Shown: positions 11,937 through 21,193, counted from the first letter of the stretch. The stretch is DNA of 64,000 nucleotides from Aromatoleum toluclasticum ATCC 700605 (GCF_000378245.1 NZ_KB899496.1:280216-344215), one strand, 5' to 3'. Notes: a model not told the origin generated them from the letters alone. Numbers and translations are program-made.

Positions 11937-12569
11937 TCAGTCCTGCGTCGCCGCGAGCTTGGCCCCGAATCCCAGGAGGAGAACCCCGGTGGCTCCGTCC
12001 ATGATCTGGCTTACGCGAGGGCGCTCGAGGAGGCTGCGGGCACGGTCTACCATCAGGACGAGCAGTCCCTGCCAGACCATCGCGATCGTAAAGTGGATGG
12101 CGGCCATCGCAAGCGACTGGATAATTGCCGAGTGGGCAGGGTCGATGAATTGCGGCAGGAAGGCCATGTAAAAAATGATTGGCTTCGGGTTCAGCACATT
12201 CGACAAAAGCCCCTCGCGCAGTGAGGTCATCGCCGGAACGACCCTCGCACCTTGCACCGTAATCCGCATGCCCTGTGCGTGCCACGCGGAGCGCAGGCTC
12301 TGGATGCCCAGCCACGCGAGATAGGCCGCGCCGGCAATCTTCATCGCGGCAAACAGCGTCGCGGAGCCGAGCAGGATCACCGACAGCCCCAGCGCGGAGA
12401 CGGTGGCGTGCGCGAACAGTCCGAGGCAGATGCCGAGGCTGGTAAGCAGTCCGTCGCGCACTCCGCCGCGGGCCGCATTACGCATGACCAGCAGTGAATC
12501 GACCCCGGGCGACATGGTCAGCGCGGTGATGGCGACGAGGAAGGGCAGCCAGTGGAAATCTTCGAACAT
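11937..12569 (-). CDS. LysE/RhtB family amino-acid exporter
   Basis: 210 residues, the family norm, with five to six hydrophobic helices. The motif TMSPGVDSLLVMRNAARGG near the N-terminus and the segment LSNVLNPKPIIFYMAFLPQFI near residue 130 define the LysE/RhtB superfamily of proton-driven exporters of amino acids or homoserine lactones. The ATG at 12569 gives the standard MFEDFHWLPFLVAI start. It lies 20 nt downstream of the SMC gene on the same strand and may be its last operon partner, though a functional link is not evident. Confidence 0.9.
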   Translation of the reverse strand: MFEDFHWLPFLVAITALTMSPGVDSLLVMRNAARGGVRDGLLTSLGICLGLFAHATVSALGLSVILLGSATLFAAMKIAGAAYLAWLGIQSLRSAWHAQGMRITVQGARVVPAMTSLREGLLSNVLNPKPIIFYMAFLPQFIDPAHSAIIQSLAMAAIHFTIAMVWQGLLVLMVDRARSLLERPRVSQIMDGATGVLLLGFGAKLAATQD

Positions 12570-12589
12570 GCTCGGTATGCGAGGATACG

Positions 12590-15382
12590 TTATGCGGTCG
12601 CGCGCGCCAGTACGCCGATGGTCGGCGCCCATTCTTCGCCTGGCTTCTTCTTGCGCGTGACGAGCGTCAGCTGGGCCGGGGCGAAGACGTTGGCGTTGTG
12701 GGTCACCGGCGTGGTGATCAGGTACTGGGCGCGCGTGGCACGCAGGAAGGTGCCGACGCGGTCGATGTTGGCGACGTCGAGGTGGGCGAAGGGTTCATCG
12801 ATGAAGACGAAGCCGCCGGGGCGCGCGTCGTCCATTAGCAGCGCAATCAGCAGGATGAGGGACTTCATGACTTGCTGGCCGCCGGAGGCTTCGCCGTCGT
12901 TGAGCCCGACCGCGCCCTTGCGGTCGAAGTCGAAGCGGACTTCGAGCCCTGCGTGGCCGAGGGAGAGGTCGTCGTTGCCCAGTGCCGGGGCAGGGCAATC
13001 GACGCCGACGCCCGCGAGTTCGCCGAGCGCCTTGAGGTTCTTGCCGTACTGGCGAACGGTGGCGCGCAGCTTGGCGATGTAGGCGGTGCGCGCGTCCTCG
13101 GTGAGCCGGCGCGCGGTGGCGCAATAGCCCTGGCGCTCGAGGTAGTCGCGTTCGCGCTGGGCGACGTCGGCCTTGAGGCGTTCCGACAGGGTGATGACGG
13201 TCGGGTCCTTGACCCAGTCGCCCTCGTCGAGGCGCGCGCGCAGGCGGTCGCGCTCGCGGCGTGCGGCGGCGGCGTTTTCGTAGCGTTCGGCCAGCAGCGC
13301 GATTTCGGCCGGGTCGCGCCAGTGCGCCGGCATGCCGCGACGCAGGGATCGCAGGCGCAGGATGCGCTGTGCCTGGGTGTGGCGGCGCGGTGCGGCACCG
13401 GTTTCGAGTTCGGTGATGCGGCCGTCTATGGCGCGCAGTTCGCGGTTGCGGCGGTCGATCTCGATCACGACGCCATTGATGCGGCCGGCAAGTTCGTCCA
13501 GTGCTCCCTGTGTGTCGGCTCGCTGCGCGATGGCGGCGGTGAGCGCGGCGCGGGCGGTGGGCAGGGCGGCTTCCGCCTCGGCGTAGGTCTCGGCCTTTGC
13601 CGCAAGCAGTTGAGCGGATTGCAGGCCGAGCAGGCGCTGGCGCAGCGTGGTGAGCTCTTCGGCAGCCTTGGCGACCCTGGGGCGCAGGTGCTGGAGCTGG
13701 CGATCGAGCCCGTTGATGTCGTCATCGAGCTGCGCGATGCGCGCCTGGCGGGCGAGTTCGCCGAAATGGAATTCGGCGGGGCGGCCCAGGTGGCGGGCGC
13801 CGCGGCGCTCGCGATGGTAGCCGTCGCGGGTGATCCATTCGATCTCGCGCGGAAGATCGCGGGCGGCTTCCACGCTGTCGACGCGCCGGATGCGGTTGAG
13901 CAGGTCGGCGAGCCAGCGCGGGGCGGCAGCGGAGAAGCGCACCACCTCGGCGAGGCTGCGGGCGGCTGCCGGCGGAGCCTCTTCGCGCTCGGGCACGACG
14001 AAGTGGCGGAAGCGTTCGCGTTCGCCGAGCGCCCACGCGGCATGACGGTCGGACTCGCGCTCGAGCAGGATCACGTGCCGATAGGGGCGCAGCACGGCTT
14101 CGAGCGCGGCCTGCCACGCGGCGTCGGTGACCTCGACGATTTCGGCGAGGCCGCAGTGGCGGATCCCTTCGGCGTCGAGCAGCGCGCGGAAACGGGCGAC
14201 CTCGGGATCGGACGGTGGCCCCGAACGGCTCCTGGCATTGCGCAGCGAAGTGGTCTTGTCCTCGAATTCGGCGACGAGCGTGCGTTCCCGCGCTTTGAGT
14301 TCGCGCAGCGCGGCTTCGGCCGCTTCGTGCTGCGTTTCGAGTGCGACGGCGTCGGCGCCGTGCTCGGCGGCGAGCTGAGTACGCAGGTTGTCGCGTTCGG
14401 TGATGAGTTTCTCGAAATCGCGGACCGTGTCGTGCGCTTGCAGGTGTGCCGCCCCGGCGGCGTCATGCTCGGCGCGAAGCATGTTGCGGCGGCCTTCCGC
14501 CTCGGTCTTTTCGGCCTGGACCTCGTCGAGACGCAGGCGTGCGGCGCGCCGCTCGGCTTGCTTGAGCGCGTATTCGCCACGCTGGCGACCGAGTTCATTA
14601 CGTTCGGCGACGACGTCGCGCGCGAGCTCGGCTGCCTCCAGGCGCGGGACGATCTCGGCTTCGAGCGCGTGCGTCTCGTCCGCGAGCTGCTTCCACTGCA
14701 GGTAGTTGTCGGCTTCGAGGCGCCGCCCTTCGGCCTGCGCGCGCAGGCGGTCGAGGTCCAGGCCGAGGTCGTCGAGTTCGCGCTCGGCGCTCTTCTGTTC
14801 CTCGCGTGCGGCCTGGTAGTTGTCGAGCACTTCCTTGTCGCCGAAGACGTCGAAGACGAGTTCGAGCAGCGCGCGCGGGGAGTATTCGCACAGCTTGTCG
14901 GTATCGCCCTGCTCAAGCGAGAGCACTTTCGCGATCGCGGGCGTGAGCCCGCCCCAGGCGAGGCGATTCTGGTAGTCGCGCAGCCCGACCCAGTCTTCGG
15001 TCTGCTCCAGGACCTCGATCGGCTGGTCGCCGTCGATGATGGCGTAATCGCGTGTCCATTCGCCGCCGGCACGGCGGATGCGGCAGGCGAGGGTGACTTC
15101 GTCGTGCAGGCAGGGGAAGAACGGGCGGCGGCCGGTGGCGCCCGGCTTGTTCGCGACGACGGCGCGGATCCAGGCGAAGCTGCGCTCGGCGCGGCGCACG
15201 TAGCGGCGGAAGTCGCGCTTGCCGGAGCAGCGCAGCGCGAACAGGGTGCGCAGGGCGTCGAGCAGGGTGGTCTTGCCCGAGCCGTTGGGGCCGACGATGG
15301 TGATGATCTGCGCGTCCAGCGGCAGCGTAAACCGGCGCCAGTAGTCCCAGTGGACGAGTTCCAGTTGCTTGATGTGGAACAT
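12590..15382 (-). CDS. SMC-type ATPase of an Mks/Wadjet-like condensin
   Basis: 930 residues. The Walker A GPNGSGKT is at residues 31-38, followed by long coiled coils. A hinge-like globular centre sits at about 390-560 (AALEAVLRPYRHVILLE), then return coils. The C-terminal head has the ABC signature GEASGGQQVM and Walker B GFVFIDEPFAHLD. This is the architecture of SMC/MukB/MksB/JetC proteins that bind and loop DNA. It overlaps the upstream gene by 1 nt (TGATG), giving the order kleisin-like, winged-helix, SMC seen in MksFEB and JetABC. No JetD/MksG nuclease gene is adjacent. Family assignment is high confidence; a defensive versus chromosome-organising role is open. Confidence 0.85.
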   Translation of the reverse strand: MFHIKQLELVHWDYWRRFTLPLDAQIITIVGPNGSGKTTLLDALRTLFALRCSGKRDFRRYVRRAERSFAWIRAVVANKPGATGRRPFFPCLHDEVTLACRIRRAGGEWTRDYAIIDGDQPIEVLEQTEDWVGLRDYQNRLAWGGLTPAIAKVLSLEQGDTDKLCEYSPRALLELVFDVFGDKEVLDNYQAAREEQKSAERELDDLGLDLDRLRAQAEGRRLEADNYLQWKQLADETHALEAEIVPRLEAAELARDVVAERNELGRQRGEYALKQAERRAARLRLDEVQAEKTEAEGRRNMLRAEHDAAGAAHLQAHDTVRDFEKLITERDNLRTQLAAEHGADAVALETQHEAAEAALRELKARERTLVAEFEDKTTSLRNARSRSGPPSDPEVARFRALLDAEGIRHCGLAEIVEVTDAAWQAALEAVLRPYRHVILLERESDRHAAWALGERERFRHFVVPEREEAPPAAARSLAEVVRFSAAAPRWLADLLNRIRRVDSVEAARDLPREIEWITRDGYHRERRGARHLGRPAEFHFGELARQARIAQLDDDINGLDRQLQHLRPRVAKAAEELTTLRQRLLGLQSAQLLAAKAETYAEAEAALPTARAALTAAIAQRADTQGALDELAGRINGVVIEIDRRNRELRAIDGRITELETGAAPRRHTQAQRILRLRSLRRGMPAHWRDPAEIALLAERYENAAAARRERDRLRARLDEGDWVKDPTVITLSERLKADVAQRERDYLERQGYCATARRLTEDARTAYIAKLRATVRQYGKNLKALGELAGVGVDCPAPALGNDDLSLGHAGLEVRFDFDRKGAVGLNDGEASGGQQVMKSLILLIALLMDDARPGGFVFIDEPFAHLDVANIDRVGTFLRATRAQYLITTPVTHNANVFAPAQLTLVTRKKKPGEEWAPTIGVLARATA

Positions 15383-16089
15383 CAGGCGTTTTCCTCTTCG
15401 TCGTCGACGTCGGGCAGGACTTCGGCCTCCTCGAAGGCGTTGGCTTCGGGAACGGCGTGCCCTGCGTTCTTGAGCACGTCGGCGAGCGTGCCGTGGATGA
15501 TGCGGTCGGCGAGCACGCGATAGTCGAGCGCGACATCGAGCAGGGGGCCTTCGTAAAGCACGCCGTTGCGCCGCTCGATGAAGCCCAGCCGGGCGAGTTT
15601 GCCGAGCATGAAATTCTTGACCTTGGTCTTGCCGCCCAGCAGCTGGCCGAAGTCGGTGAGGAGGGAGGCTTCCGAGAGTCCGCCGGAAACCGCTTCGCCG
15701 TGAACGACCGGCTTGTCGGCGCCGAACATGTCACCCTGGCCGTCGTCGGCCAGTTCGCGCCGGGTCACCTGGCGCTCGCGCTTGGGCAGGATGACGAGCG
15801 ACCAGATGACGACGAGCAGGGCAATCTCGTCGCGCGTGAGCCCCACGTTGCTCGCCGCGTATTCGCGCCGGGCGCCGAATACCGGTTCGAACATCTCGGG
15901 GGTGAGCACGGCGGCGACGTGGCTGGCGTACGGGTTGTCCTGGATTTGCAGGCCGACGGCTGCGAGGCGGTGGTCGAGTTCGACGCGGAAGGTCTCGTCG
16001 ACCAGCGCGCGGCGTACCAGCCGGTCGTTGCGCGGGAGCCAGCGGTGGGCGAGCAGGCGCGCGGTGAGGGTCTTGAGTTCGTGTTCCAT
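15382..16089 (-). CDS. MksE/JetB-like winged-helix condensin subunit (DUF4194-like)
   Basis: 235 residues. Position between the SMC and kleisin-like genes, size, and pattern (MEHELKTLTARLLAHRWL at the start; EIALLVVIWSLVIL; FMLGKLARLGFIERRNGVLY as a winged helix) fit MksE/JetB subunits that dimerise on the kleisin. The acidic C-terminal tail (residues ~215-235) is unusual but harmless to the assignment. It overlaps both neighbours by 1 nt. No catalytic motif is expected or seen. The call rests mainly on operon context and fold-like pattern, not on a search. Confidence 0.75.
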   Translation of the reverse strand: MEHELKTLTARLLAHRWLPRNDRLVRRALVDETFRVELDHRLAAVGLQIQDNPYASHVAAVLTPEMFEPVFGARREYAASNVGLTRDEIALLVVIWSLVILPKRERQVTRRELADDGQGDMFGADKPVVHGEAVSGGLSEASLLTDFGQLLGGKTKVKNFMLGKLARLGFIERRNGVLYEGPLLDVALDYRVLADRIIHGTLADVLKNAGHAVPEANAFEEAEVLPDVDDEEENA

Positions 16090-17396
16090 CAGGCGTCCAT
16101 GTGGGGGCGCGCGTTCGCGGTTTCCGTGGATGCGGAGGAGGCGGGGCGGGGGGCCACCCGGCCCTCGGACATGGCGGCGATCTCGTCGTCGCCGACCGGG
16201 ATGAGCGCATCGCCGAAGTGGACATCCACGGGAAGGCGCATGAATTCGCCTACCGGCCCGTCGGCTGGGCCGGCGGATTCGCCGTCGGCCAGCAGCGCCA
16301 GCAGCGACAGGCGGTAGGAGGCGGGCGCGAAACCGCCGCCGGCCACCACGGTGTGCAGCGGGGCGGAGTCGGGCAGGGTATCGAGGCGTCGCGCAAAGTG
16401 TTCGAGCAGGGCGAGATCGTCCTGCTCGGGCGCGGCGCTCACCGCCGCGGCGTCGGGGGGCGGCAGTGCGTTGTCGGTTTCGCGGGCGCGGACCTCGTCG
16501 GAGAGCACGCCCTCGGCGCGGTCGATCAGTTCGTGGCCGCCCGCGAGCAGCCGCAGCTCGGGTACGACGAGGAGGGCGCCCTCGGCAAAACCGGCGAAGG
16601 AGGCGGCATCGAGTCCGCGCAGCCAGGCCGCGACGTCGGACGAGGAGATGCCCGATGCGCCCAGGGTGACGCGCTGGGCCTCGATCTTGTTGAGCGCGCG
16701 CTGGAAGCTTGCGTCGGCGCGAGCGAGCCTGGACTGGGCGAGGCCGATGCGTTGTGCGACGCGCGCGATCTCGAAATCGACTTCCGGGTCAGCCAGCAGG
16801 CCTTTGAGGATCTCGGTGCCGCGCCCGAGCCAGCGCTCGTTGGCGGAAAGCCGGCGGCGTGCGCCGAGGATCTGGAACTCCGAGCCGGAGGCGATCGCCT
16901 CCTCGAAATGCCAGGTGAGATCGTTGAGCTTGGAGAGCAGGTGGCCGAGCGCTTCGGGTGTGACCCTGCCCACGGCCTGCAGGCCGGCGAGCTGGGCGGT
17001 GAGGAAGCCCAGTTCCGCGTCCTCTTCGGCCGAGAAGCGCAGCAGCATGGCGATGGCCGCCACGGCGTTGCGGCCAAGGTCCGAGAGGTGGTAATTGCCG
17101 TCGTCCGCATAGGCGAGGAGCTGGTTGTCGCGCAGGCGCTTCAGGACGGTTTCGAGCTTGACCGGGTCGAGGTAGGTGAAGCGCGCGCGCAGGGCGTCGG
17201 GCGACCAGCGCGGGGATTCCGCTTCCTGACCGATCTCGCGCAGCACCAGCAGGCGCAGCATGACCTCCGCCTCGGAGCCGCGGAACAGCGTGATGAAGGC
17301 GTCGATCAGCGGCCGCGCCGCGACGAGCGGCGCGAGTTCCGGCACATCGTCCGCGGCAACGCCGGGGGCGAGGAAATCAGCGAGCTCAGGCGTCAT
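16089..17396 (-). CDS. MksF/JetA-like kleisin subunit
   Basis: 435 residues, mainly helical and acidic. The N-terminal half has winged-helix-like segments (RARFTYLDPVKLETVLKRLR, then DDGNYHLSDLGRNAVAAI near 80-105), the middle is helical (TWHFEEAIASGSEFQILGAR) and the C-terminus is flexible. This matches the MksF/JetA subunit that bridges the SMC heads. It begins 21 nt after the prfB stop on the same strand, so it is probably co-transcribed with prfB, and it overlaps the MksE-like gene by 1 nt. Assignment from context and pattern only. Confidence 0.72.
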   Translation of the reverse strand: MTPELADFLAPGVAADDVPELAPLVAARPLIDAFITLFRGSEAEVMLRLLVLREIGQEAESPRWSPDALRARFTYLDPVKLETVLKRLRDNQLLAYADDGNYHLSDLGRNAVAAIAMLLRFSAEEDAELGFLTAQLAGLQAVGRVTPEALGHLLSKLNDLTWHFEEAIASGSEFQILGARRRLSANERWLGRGTEILKGLLADPEVDFEIARVAQRIGLAQSRLARADASFQRALNKIEAQRVTLGASGISSSDVAAWLRGLDAASFAGFAEGALLVVPELRLLAGGHELIDRAEGVLSDEVRARETDNALPPPDAAAVSAAPEQDDLALLEHFARRLDTLPDSAPLHTVVAGGGFAPASYRLSLLALLADGESAGPADGPVGEFMRLPVDVHFGDALIPVGDDEIAAMSEGRVAPRPASSASTETANARPHMDA

Positions 17397-17417
17397 GGGC
17401 GTGCGTGGACTGGCCGC

Positions 17418-18522
17418 TCAGACACCCTGCTTGAGGCTCGCTGCGATGAAGTCCTCCAGGTCGCCGTCGAGCACGGCCTGGGTGTTGCCGACTTCGTAGT
17501 TGGTGCGCAGATCCTTGATGCGCGACTGGTCGAGCACGTAGGAGCGGATCTGGTGGCCCCAGCCGATGTCGCTCTTGGAGTCTTCCAGCTTCTGCTGTTC
17601 GGCCTGGCGCTTGCGCAGTTCCAGTTCGTACAGGCGCGCCTTCAGCATGGACATCGCCTCGGCCTTGTTCTTGTGCTGCGAGCGGTCGTTCTGGCACTGC
17701 ACGACGACGCCGGTCGGTTCGTGCGTGATGCGCACCGCGGAGTCGGTCTTGTTGATGTGCTGGCCGCCGGCGCCGGACGCGCGATAGGTGTCGATGCGCA
17801 GGTCCGCCGGGTTAATGTCGATCTCGATCGAGTCGTCGACTTCCGGATACACGAACACCGACGAGAAGCTGGTGTGGCGGCGCGCGTTGGAGTCGAACGG
17901 GCTCTTGCGCACGAGGCGGTGGATGCCGGATTCGGTGCGCAGGAAACCGTAGGCGTATTCGCCGCTGACCTTGATCGTGGCGCCCTTGATGCCGGCGACT
18001 TCACCTTCGGACTCTTCCATAAGCTCGACAGTGAATCCCTTGCGCTCGCAATAACGCAGGTACATGCGCTCGAGCATGCCCGCCCAGTCCTGGGCCTCGG
18101 TTCCGCCGGCGCCGGCCTGGATTTCGATGAAGCAGGAATTCGGGTCCATCGGATTGGAGAACATCCGGCGGAATTCGAGTGCGTGCACCTTGGCCTCGAG
18201 CGGGTCGAGATCGGCCTCGACGGCGGTCAGGGTGTCCTCGTCGTCCTCGGCCTGAGCGAGGTCGAACAGGTCCTTGAGGTCGATGGACGACTGCTCGATG
18301 TCGCGCAGGTTGACGACCACGTTCTCGAGCTGACGTTTTTCCTTGCCGAGGTCCTGAGCCTTCTCGGCATTGTTCCAGACGGCCGGGTCTTCCAGCGCGC
18401 GGATTACTTCTTCGAGCTTCGACGCTTTTTCGTCGTAGTCAAAGATACCTCCGAAGTTCGCGACCGCGGGCTTGCAGGTCGTCGAGTTTCAGGGAGATGG
18501 CGTTGACGCGTTCGGCTTCCAT
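17418..18522 (-). CDS. prfB: Peptide chain release factor 2, with programmed +1 frameshift
   Basis: RF2 recognises UGA and UAA. The first 23-24 codons ([20 protein letters not shown]...) run to an in-frame TGA at 18441-18439. Translation must slip +1 at CTT TGA to continue as [13 protein letters not shown], giving 367 residues, the normal RF2 length. The tripeptide anticodon SPF ([12 protein letters not shown]) and the catalytic GGQ ([13 protein letters not shown]) are present. The frameshift is autoregulatory: low RF2 delays termination and favours the shift. The downstream gene is the kleisin-like subunit of the SMC operon rather than lysS, which often follows prfB. Confidence 0.97.
18439..18452 (-). 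promoter_or_regulatory. prfB: RF2 programmed frameshift signal
   Basis: On the minus strand an internal Shine-Dalgarno GGAGGT (18452-18447) lies 2 nt before CTT TGA C (18444-18438). This is the canonical spacing and slip codon of bacterial prfB, and the downstream frame continues the protein. Confidence 0.96.
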
Positions 18523-18587
18523 GGCGGGGCTCCGGAGAATCTGGAAAGCCGATGAGTATACCGTGATCACAGAGCGCCGCGCCGAAT

Positions 18588-18613
18588 GAAAACGGCGACC
18601 CGCGGGTCGCCGT
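18588..18613 (-). terminator. Terminator of the ompW-like gene
   Basis: A perfect 22-bp palindrome (arms ACGGCGACCCG, 18592-18613) followed on the minus strand by TTTTC. It lies 27 nt after the ompW stop and upstream of prfB. Confidence 0.85.
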
Positions 18614-18639
18614 CTGGATTGCCCTGTGTTGCTGCGGGC

Positions 18640-19317
18640 TCAGAACTTGTAGCCGATGCCGACCATGTACACCCACGGATCGATCTCGACACTGACCTTG
18701 ACCTTTCCGAGCGCCGGATGCCGGGCCGTGGCTTGACTGTCGATGCCGATACGCCACACGGCCGCATTAAGCACAACCCTGTCGGTCAGCATGTAGTCGA
18801 CGCCGGCCTGCAGGGCGAGTCCCCAGGAATCCTCGCGATCAAGGTGGGAAAAGCCCTGTGCCTTGCGCCCGTCCGTCAGCTCTTCATTGAAGAAGGTCGT
18901 GTAGTTGATGCCGGCGCCGACATACGGCTGCCACTTGGAGCTGGAATCGAGCGGGAAGTATTGCAGCGTAACGGTCGGAGGCAGTTGCTCGATGGTGGCG
19001 AGTTTGCCGTTGAGGCCCGCGGGCAGGCCCTTGACGCTGACGCTGTGCTTGAACGGGGTGGCGGCGAGGAGCTCCACGCCAACGTGATCCGTCAGCATGT
19101 AGCCGAACGTCAGACCGAGCTGCGTATCGTCGCTCACATCCACGCTGGATCCTGCAACCTTGCCGGTTGCAGTCGACGAAACATGCGAATCGCCGATGTC
19201 CGGATCAACCTTCGCTGCACCCGCGCGGACGATGAAGTCGCCGGCCTTGTAGGCATGTGCAAAGGGGCTTGCAGTGCCCAGGGCGAGCAGGGAGACGATG
19301 ACTAACGATTTTTTCAT
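18640..19317 (-). CDS. OmpW family outer membrane protein
   Basis: 225 residues. Signal peptide MKKSLVIVSLLALGTASPFAHA, then alternating beta-strand pattern with AGDFIVRAGAAKVDP, TQLGLTFGYMLTDHVGVELL, PYVGAGINYTTFF and a terminal strand MVGIGYKF ending in Phe, as outer-membrane barrels do. OmpW forms an eight-stranded barrel with a hydrophobic channel for small hydrophobic molecules and is often induced by low oxygen. A TTGAC-N4-GTCAA dyad upstream fits that. Monocistronic with its own terminator. Confidence 0.93.
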   Translation of the reverse strand: MKKSLVIVSLLALGTASPFAHAYKAGDFIVRAGAAKVDPDIGDSHVSSTATGKVAGSSVDVSDDTQLGLTFGYMLTDHVGVELLAATPFKHSVSVKGLPAGLNGKLATIEQLPPTVTLQYFPLDSSSKWQPYVGAGINYTTFFNEELTDGRKAQGFSHLDREDSWGLALQAGVDYMLTDRVVLNAAVWRIGIDSQATARHPALGKVKVSVEIDPWVYMVGIGYKF

Positions 19318-19729
19318 GAGCTACTCCTCTTGCATGACGCGAATGAATTGTGGGGCATAGTACCCACTTTTAAGGTGTGGCTATGTGCGTTGCACAAAAA
19401 TTTCGCTCACGTTTGACGAATGTCAAAAGAAACCCATGTCGTCGGTGCGGGATATACTCATCTAGGGTTAGTGCAGCCATGGCGCGGGTTTCAGGCGGGT
19501 CTGCGAAGGTCCGACATCAACATCTGGCCGATCCAGTCGTTCCGGATATTCATCGCACGGTGAAAAACGACCCAGTTTTGCTGCAGTGCTACATTGGAAC
19601 GGCCACATGAATGCTGCTTGAGCGCATGTCCTGGCCGCGAATTCAGGCGTGGGCGCATGTCCGCGAGCAGGGGCAGCCGGCAGCGGTATGATTGGCGCTC
19701 GCACGAAACAAACCCCGGGAAACACACAC
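19318..19729 (+). other. Intergenic region between ompW-like and acetyltransferase genes
   Basis: About 410 nt. The left part carries the ompW promoter region on the minus strand (FNR-like dyad at 19413-19426, TACTAT at 19362-19357, GGAGT ribosome site). In the right part I find no gene or structure I can support. Confidence 0.5.
19413..19426. promoter_or_regulatory. FNR/Anr-like box upstream of ompW
   Basis: The dyad TTGAC-GAAT-GTCAA differs from the FNR/Anr consensus (TTGAT-N4-ATCAA) by one symmetric base per half. It is centred about 100 nt upstream of the start codon. Oxygen regulation of ompW is known in enterobacteria; here it is inference. Confidence 0.5.
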
Positions 19730-20224
19730 ATGCCCATCGAAATCGTTCGCGCCGATTATCGCGATCCCGTTCATGCGAAAGACATTATTGCGTTACTGGA
19801 CGCTTATGCCCGCGACGCCATGGGGGGCGGCGAGGCTTTGCGGGCCGACGTCAAGGAAAGGGTCGTGGGGGAGCTTGCACGCCTGCCGCATGCCTTCAGC
19901 CTGATCGCCTACGCGGACGGTGTCGCGATGGGGCTGGCGAATTGCTTAGAAGGGTTTTCCACCTTCGCAGCACGGCCGCTGATCAATATTCACGATTTCG
20001 TGGTTCTTGCGGAGTACCGCGGGCGCGGGGTGAGCCAGCATCTGCTGGAGGCGGTGGAGGCCGCTGCCAGCGAGCGGGGTTGCTGCAAGATCACGCTGGA
20101 AGTGCTGAGCGGTAATGAAGTGGCGCGGGCGGCCTATGCGAAGTTCGGTTTTCGCGATTACACGCTCGATGCGCGCGCAGGCAGCGCGCTGTTCTGGCAA
20201 AAGCCGCTGGGGAACCACCCGTAG
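19730..20224 (+). CDS. GNAT family N-acetyltransferase
   Basis: 164 residues. The acetyl-CoA binding motif A is visible as VVLAEYRGRGVSQHLLEAVEAAA (R-G-x-G-V type) near residues 90-112. The C-terminal motif EVLSGNEVARAAYAKFGF is typical of small-molecule or peptide acetyltransferases. Acceptor unknown. The ATG at 19730 opens PIEIVRADYRDPVHAKDI; upstream frame is not conserved in character. Stands alone, convergent with map. Confidence 0.85.
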   Translation: MPIEIVRADYRDPVHAKDIIALLDAYARDAMGGGEALRADVKERVVGELARLPHAFSLIAYADGVAMGLANCLEGFSTFAARPLINIHDFVVLAEYRGRGVSQHLLEAVEAAASERGCCKITLEVLSGNEVARAAYAKFGFRDYTLDARAGSALFWQKPLGNHP

Positions 20225-20368
20225 CGGAGCCATGGGGGGCGGCGGTCTGTCGTGAGCCTGTCACAGGCGTGCCGCAGGGGCCCTTGGTCGGATGCTTCGA
20301 GCGCCGCGCACACTTGACGACCCGTCGCTCCATCCCGTGGCTGATCCGATCGCGAAACAGACAACCGG

Positions 20369-21193
20369 CTACCCCTGCGCCGGTACAAGGACGTCCGCCG
20401 CGATCGCCGGGTAGTCTCCACAGCCATCCGGCCAGGGGGTGAGGATCTCGAAGCCGTCTGCCGTGACCGCCACCATATGTTCCCACTGCGCCGAAAGCGA
20501 GTGGTCCCTGGTGACCACGGTCCAGCCGTCGGCCAGTTCGCGGGTTTCGGGACGGCCGGCGTTGATCATCGGTTCGATGGTGAAGACCATGCCGGGTTCG
20601 AGCGTCAGGCCGGCGCCGGGCCGGCCGTAGTGGAGGACTTGCGGCTCGTCGTGGTAGATGTCGCCGATGCCGTGGCCGCAATACTCGCGCACCACGGTGA
20701 AGCCTTCGCGGTGGGCGACGGCCTGGATGGCGTGGCCGATGTCGCCGAGCGTGGCGCCGGGACGGACGGCGAGGATGCCGGCGCGCATGGCTTCGTATGT
20801 CGTCCGGACGAGTCGCCGGGCGAGGACGCCGGGCTTGCCGACGAAGTACATGCGGCTGCTGTCGCCATACCAGCCATCCTTGATGACGGCGACGTCGATG
20901 TTGAGGATGTCTCCGCCGTTCAGGCGCTTCGAGGACGGGATGCCGTGGCAGACGACGTGGTTCACCGAGGTACACAGCGTTTTCGGGTAGCCGTGATAGC
21001 CGATGTTCGCCGGAATCGCCTGCTGCACCTCGACGATGTAGTCGTGGCAGATGCGGTCGAGTTCGTCGGTGGTGACGCCTGGTCGGACGTGGTCCCCGAT
21101 CATGCGGAGGACATCAGCCGCCAGAGCGCCGGCGCGCCGGGACATGGCGATCTCGGCCTGCGAGCGGATCGGAACCTGCTGCTTCTTTGCCAT
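20369..21193 (-). CDS. map: Methionine aminopeptidase, type I
   Basis: 274 residues. It removes the initiator methionine. All metal ligands are visible: two Asp in NIDVAVIKDGWYGDSSRMY, His in EYCGHGIGD, Glu in MVFTIEPMI and Glu in SLSAQWEHMV. The substrate loop CHGIPSS is present. Unlike the genomic map usually next to rpsB, this copy is coupled (1-nt TGATG overlap) to a ParD-like gene upstream, suggesting a second map copy in an accessory context. Confidence 0.95.
   Translation of the reverse strand: MAKKQQVPIRSQAEIAMSRRAGALAADVLRMIGDHVRPGVTTDELDRICHDYIVEVQQAIPANIGYHGYPKTLCTSVNHVVCHGIPSSKRLNGGDILNIDVAVIKDGWYGDSSRMYFVGKPGVLARRLVRTTYEAMRAGILAVRPGATLGDIGHAIQAVAHREGFTVVREYCGHGIGDIYHDEPQVLHYGRPGAGLTLEPGMVFTIEPMINAGRPETRELADGWTVVTRDHSLSAQWEHMVAVTADGFEILTPWPDGCGDYPAIAADVLVPAQG

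Noticed and set aside
12872..15523. 883-codon open frame on the plus strand opposite the SMC gene
   Set aside because: High-GC antisense shadow: the minus strand has ATPase motifs end to end; the plus frame is low-complexity and without motifs.
16101..18506. 801-codon plus-strand open frame opposite the kleisin-like gene and prfB
   Set aside because: Spans two real genes and the prfB frameshift on the other strand; no motif of its own.
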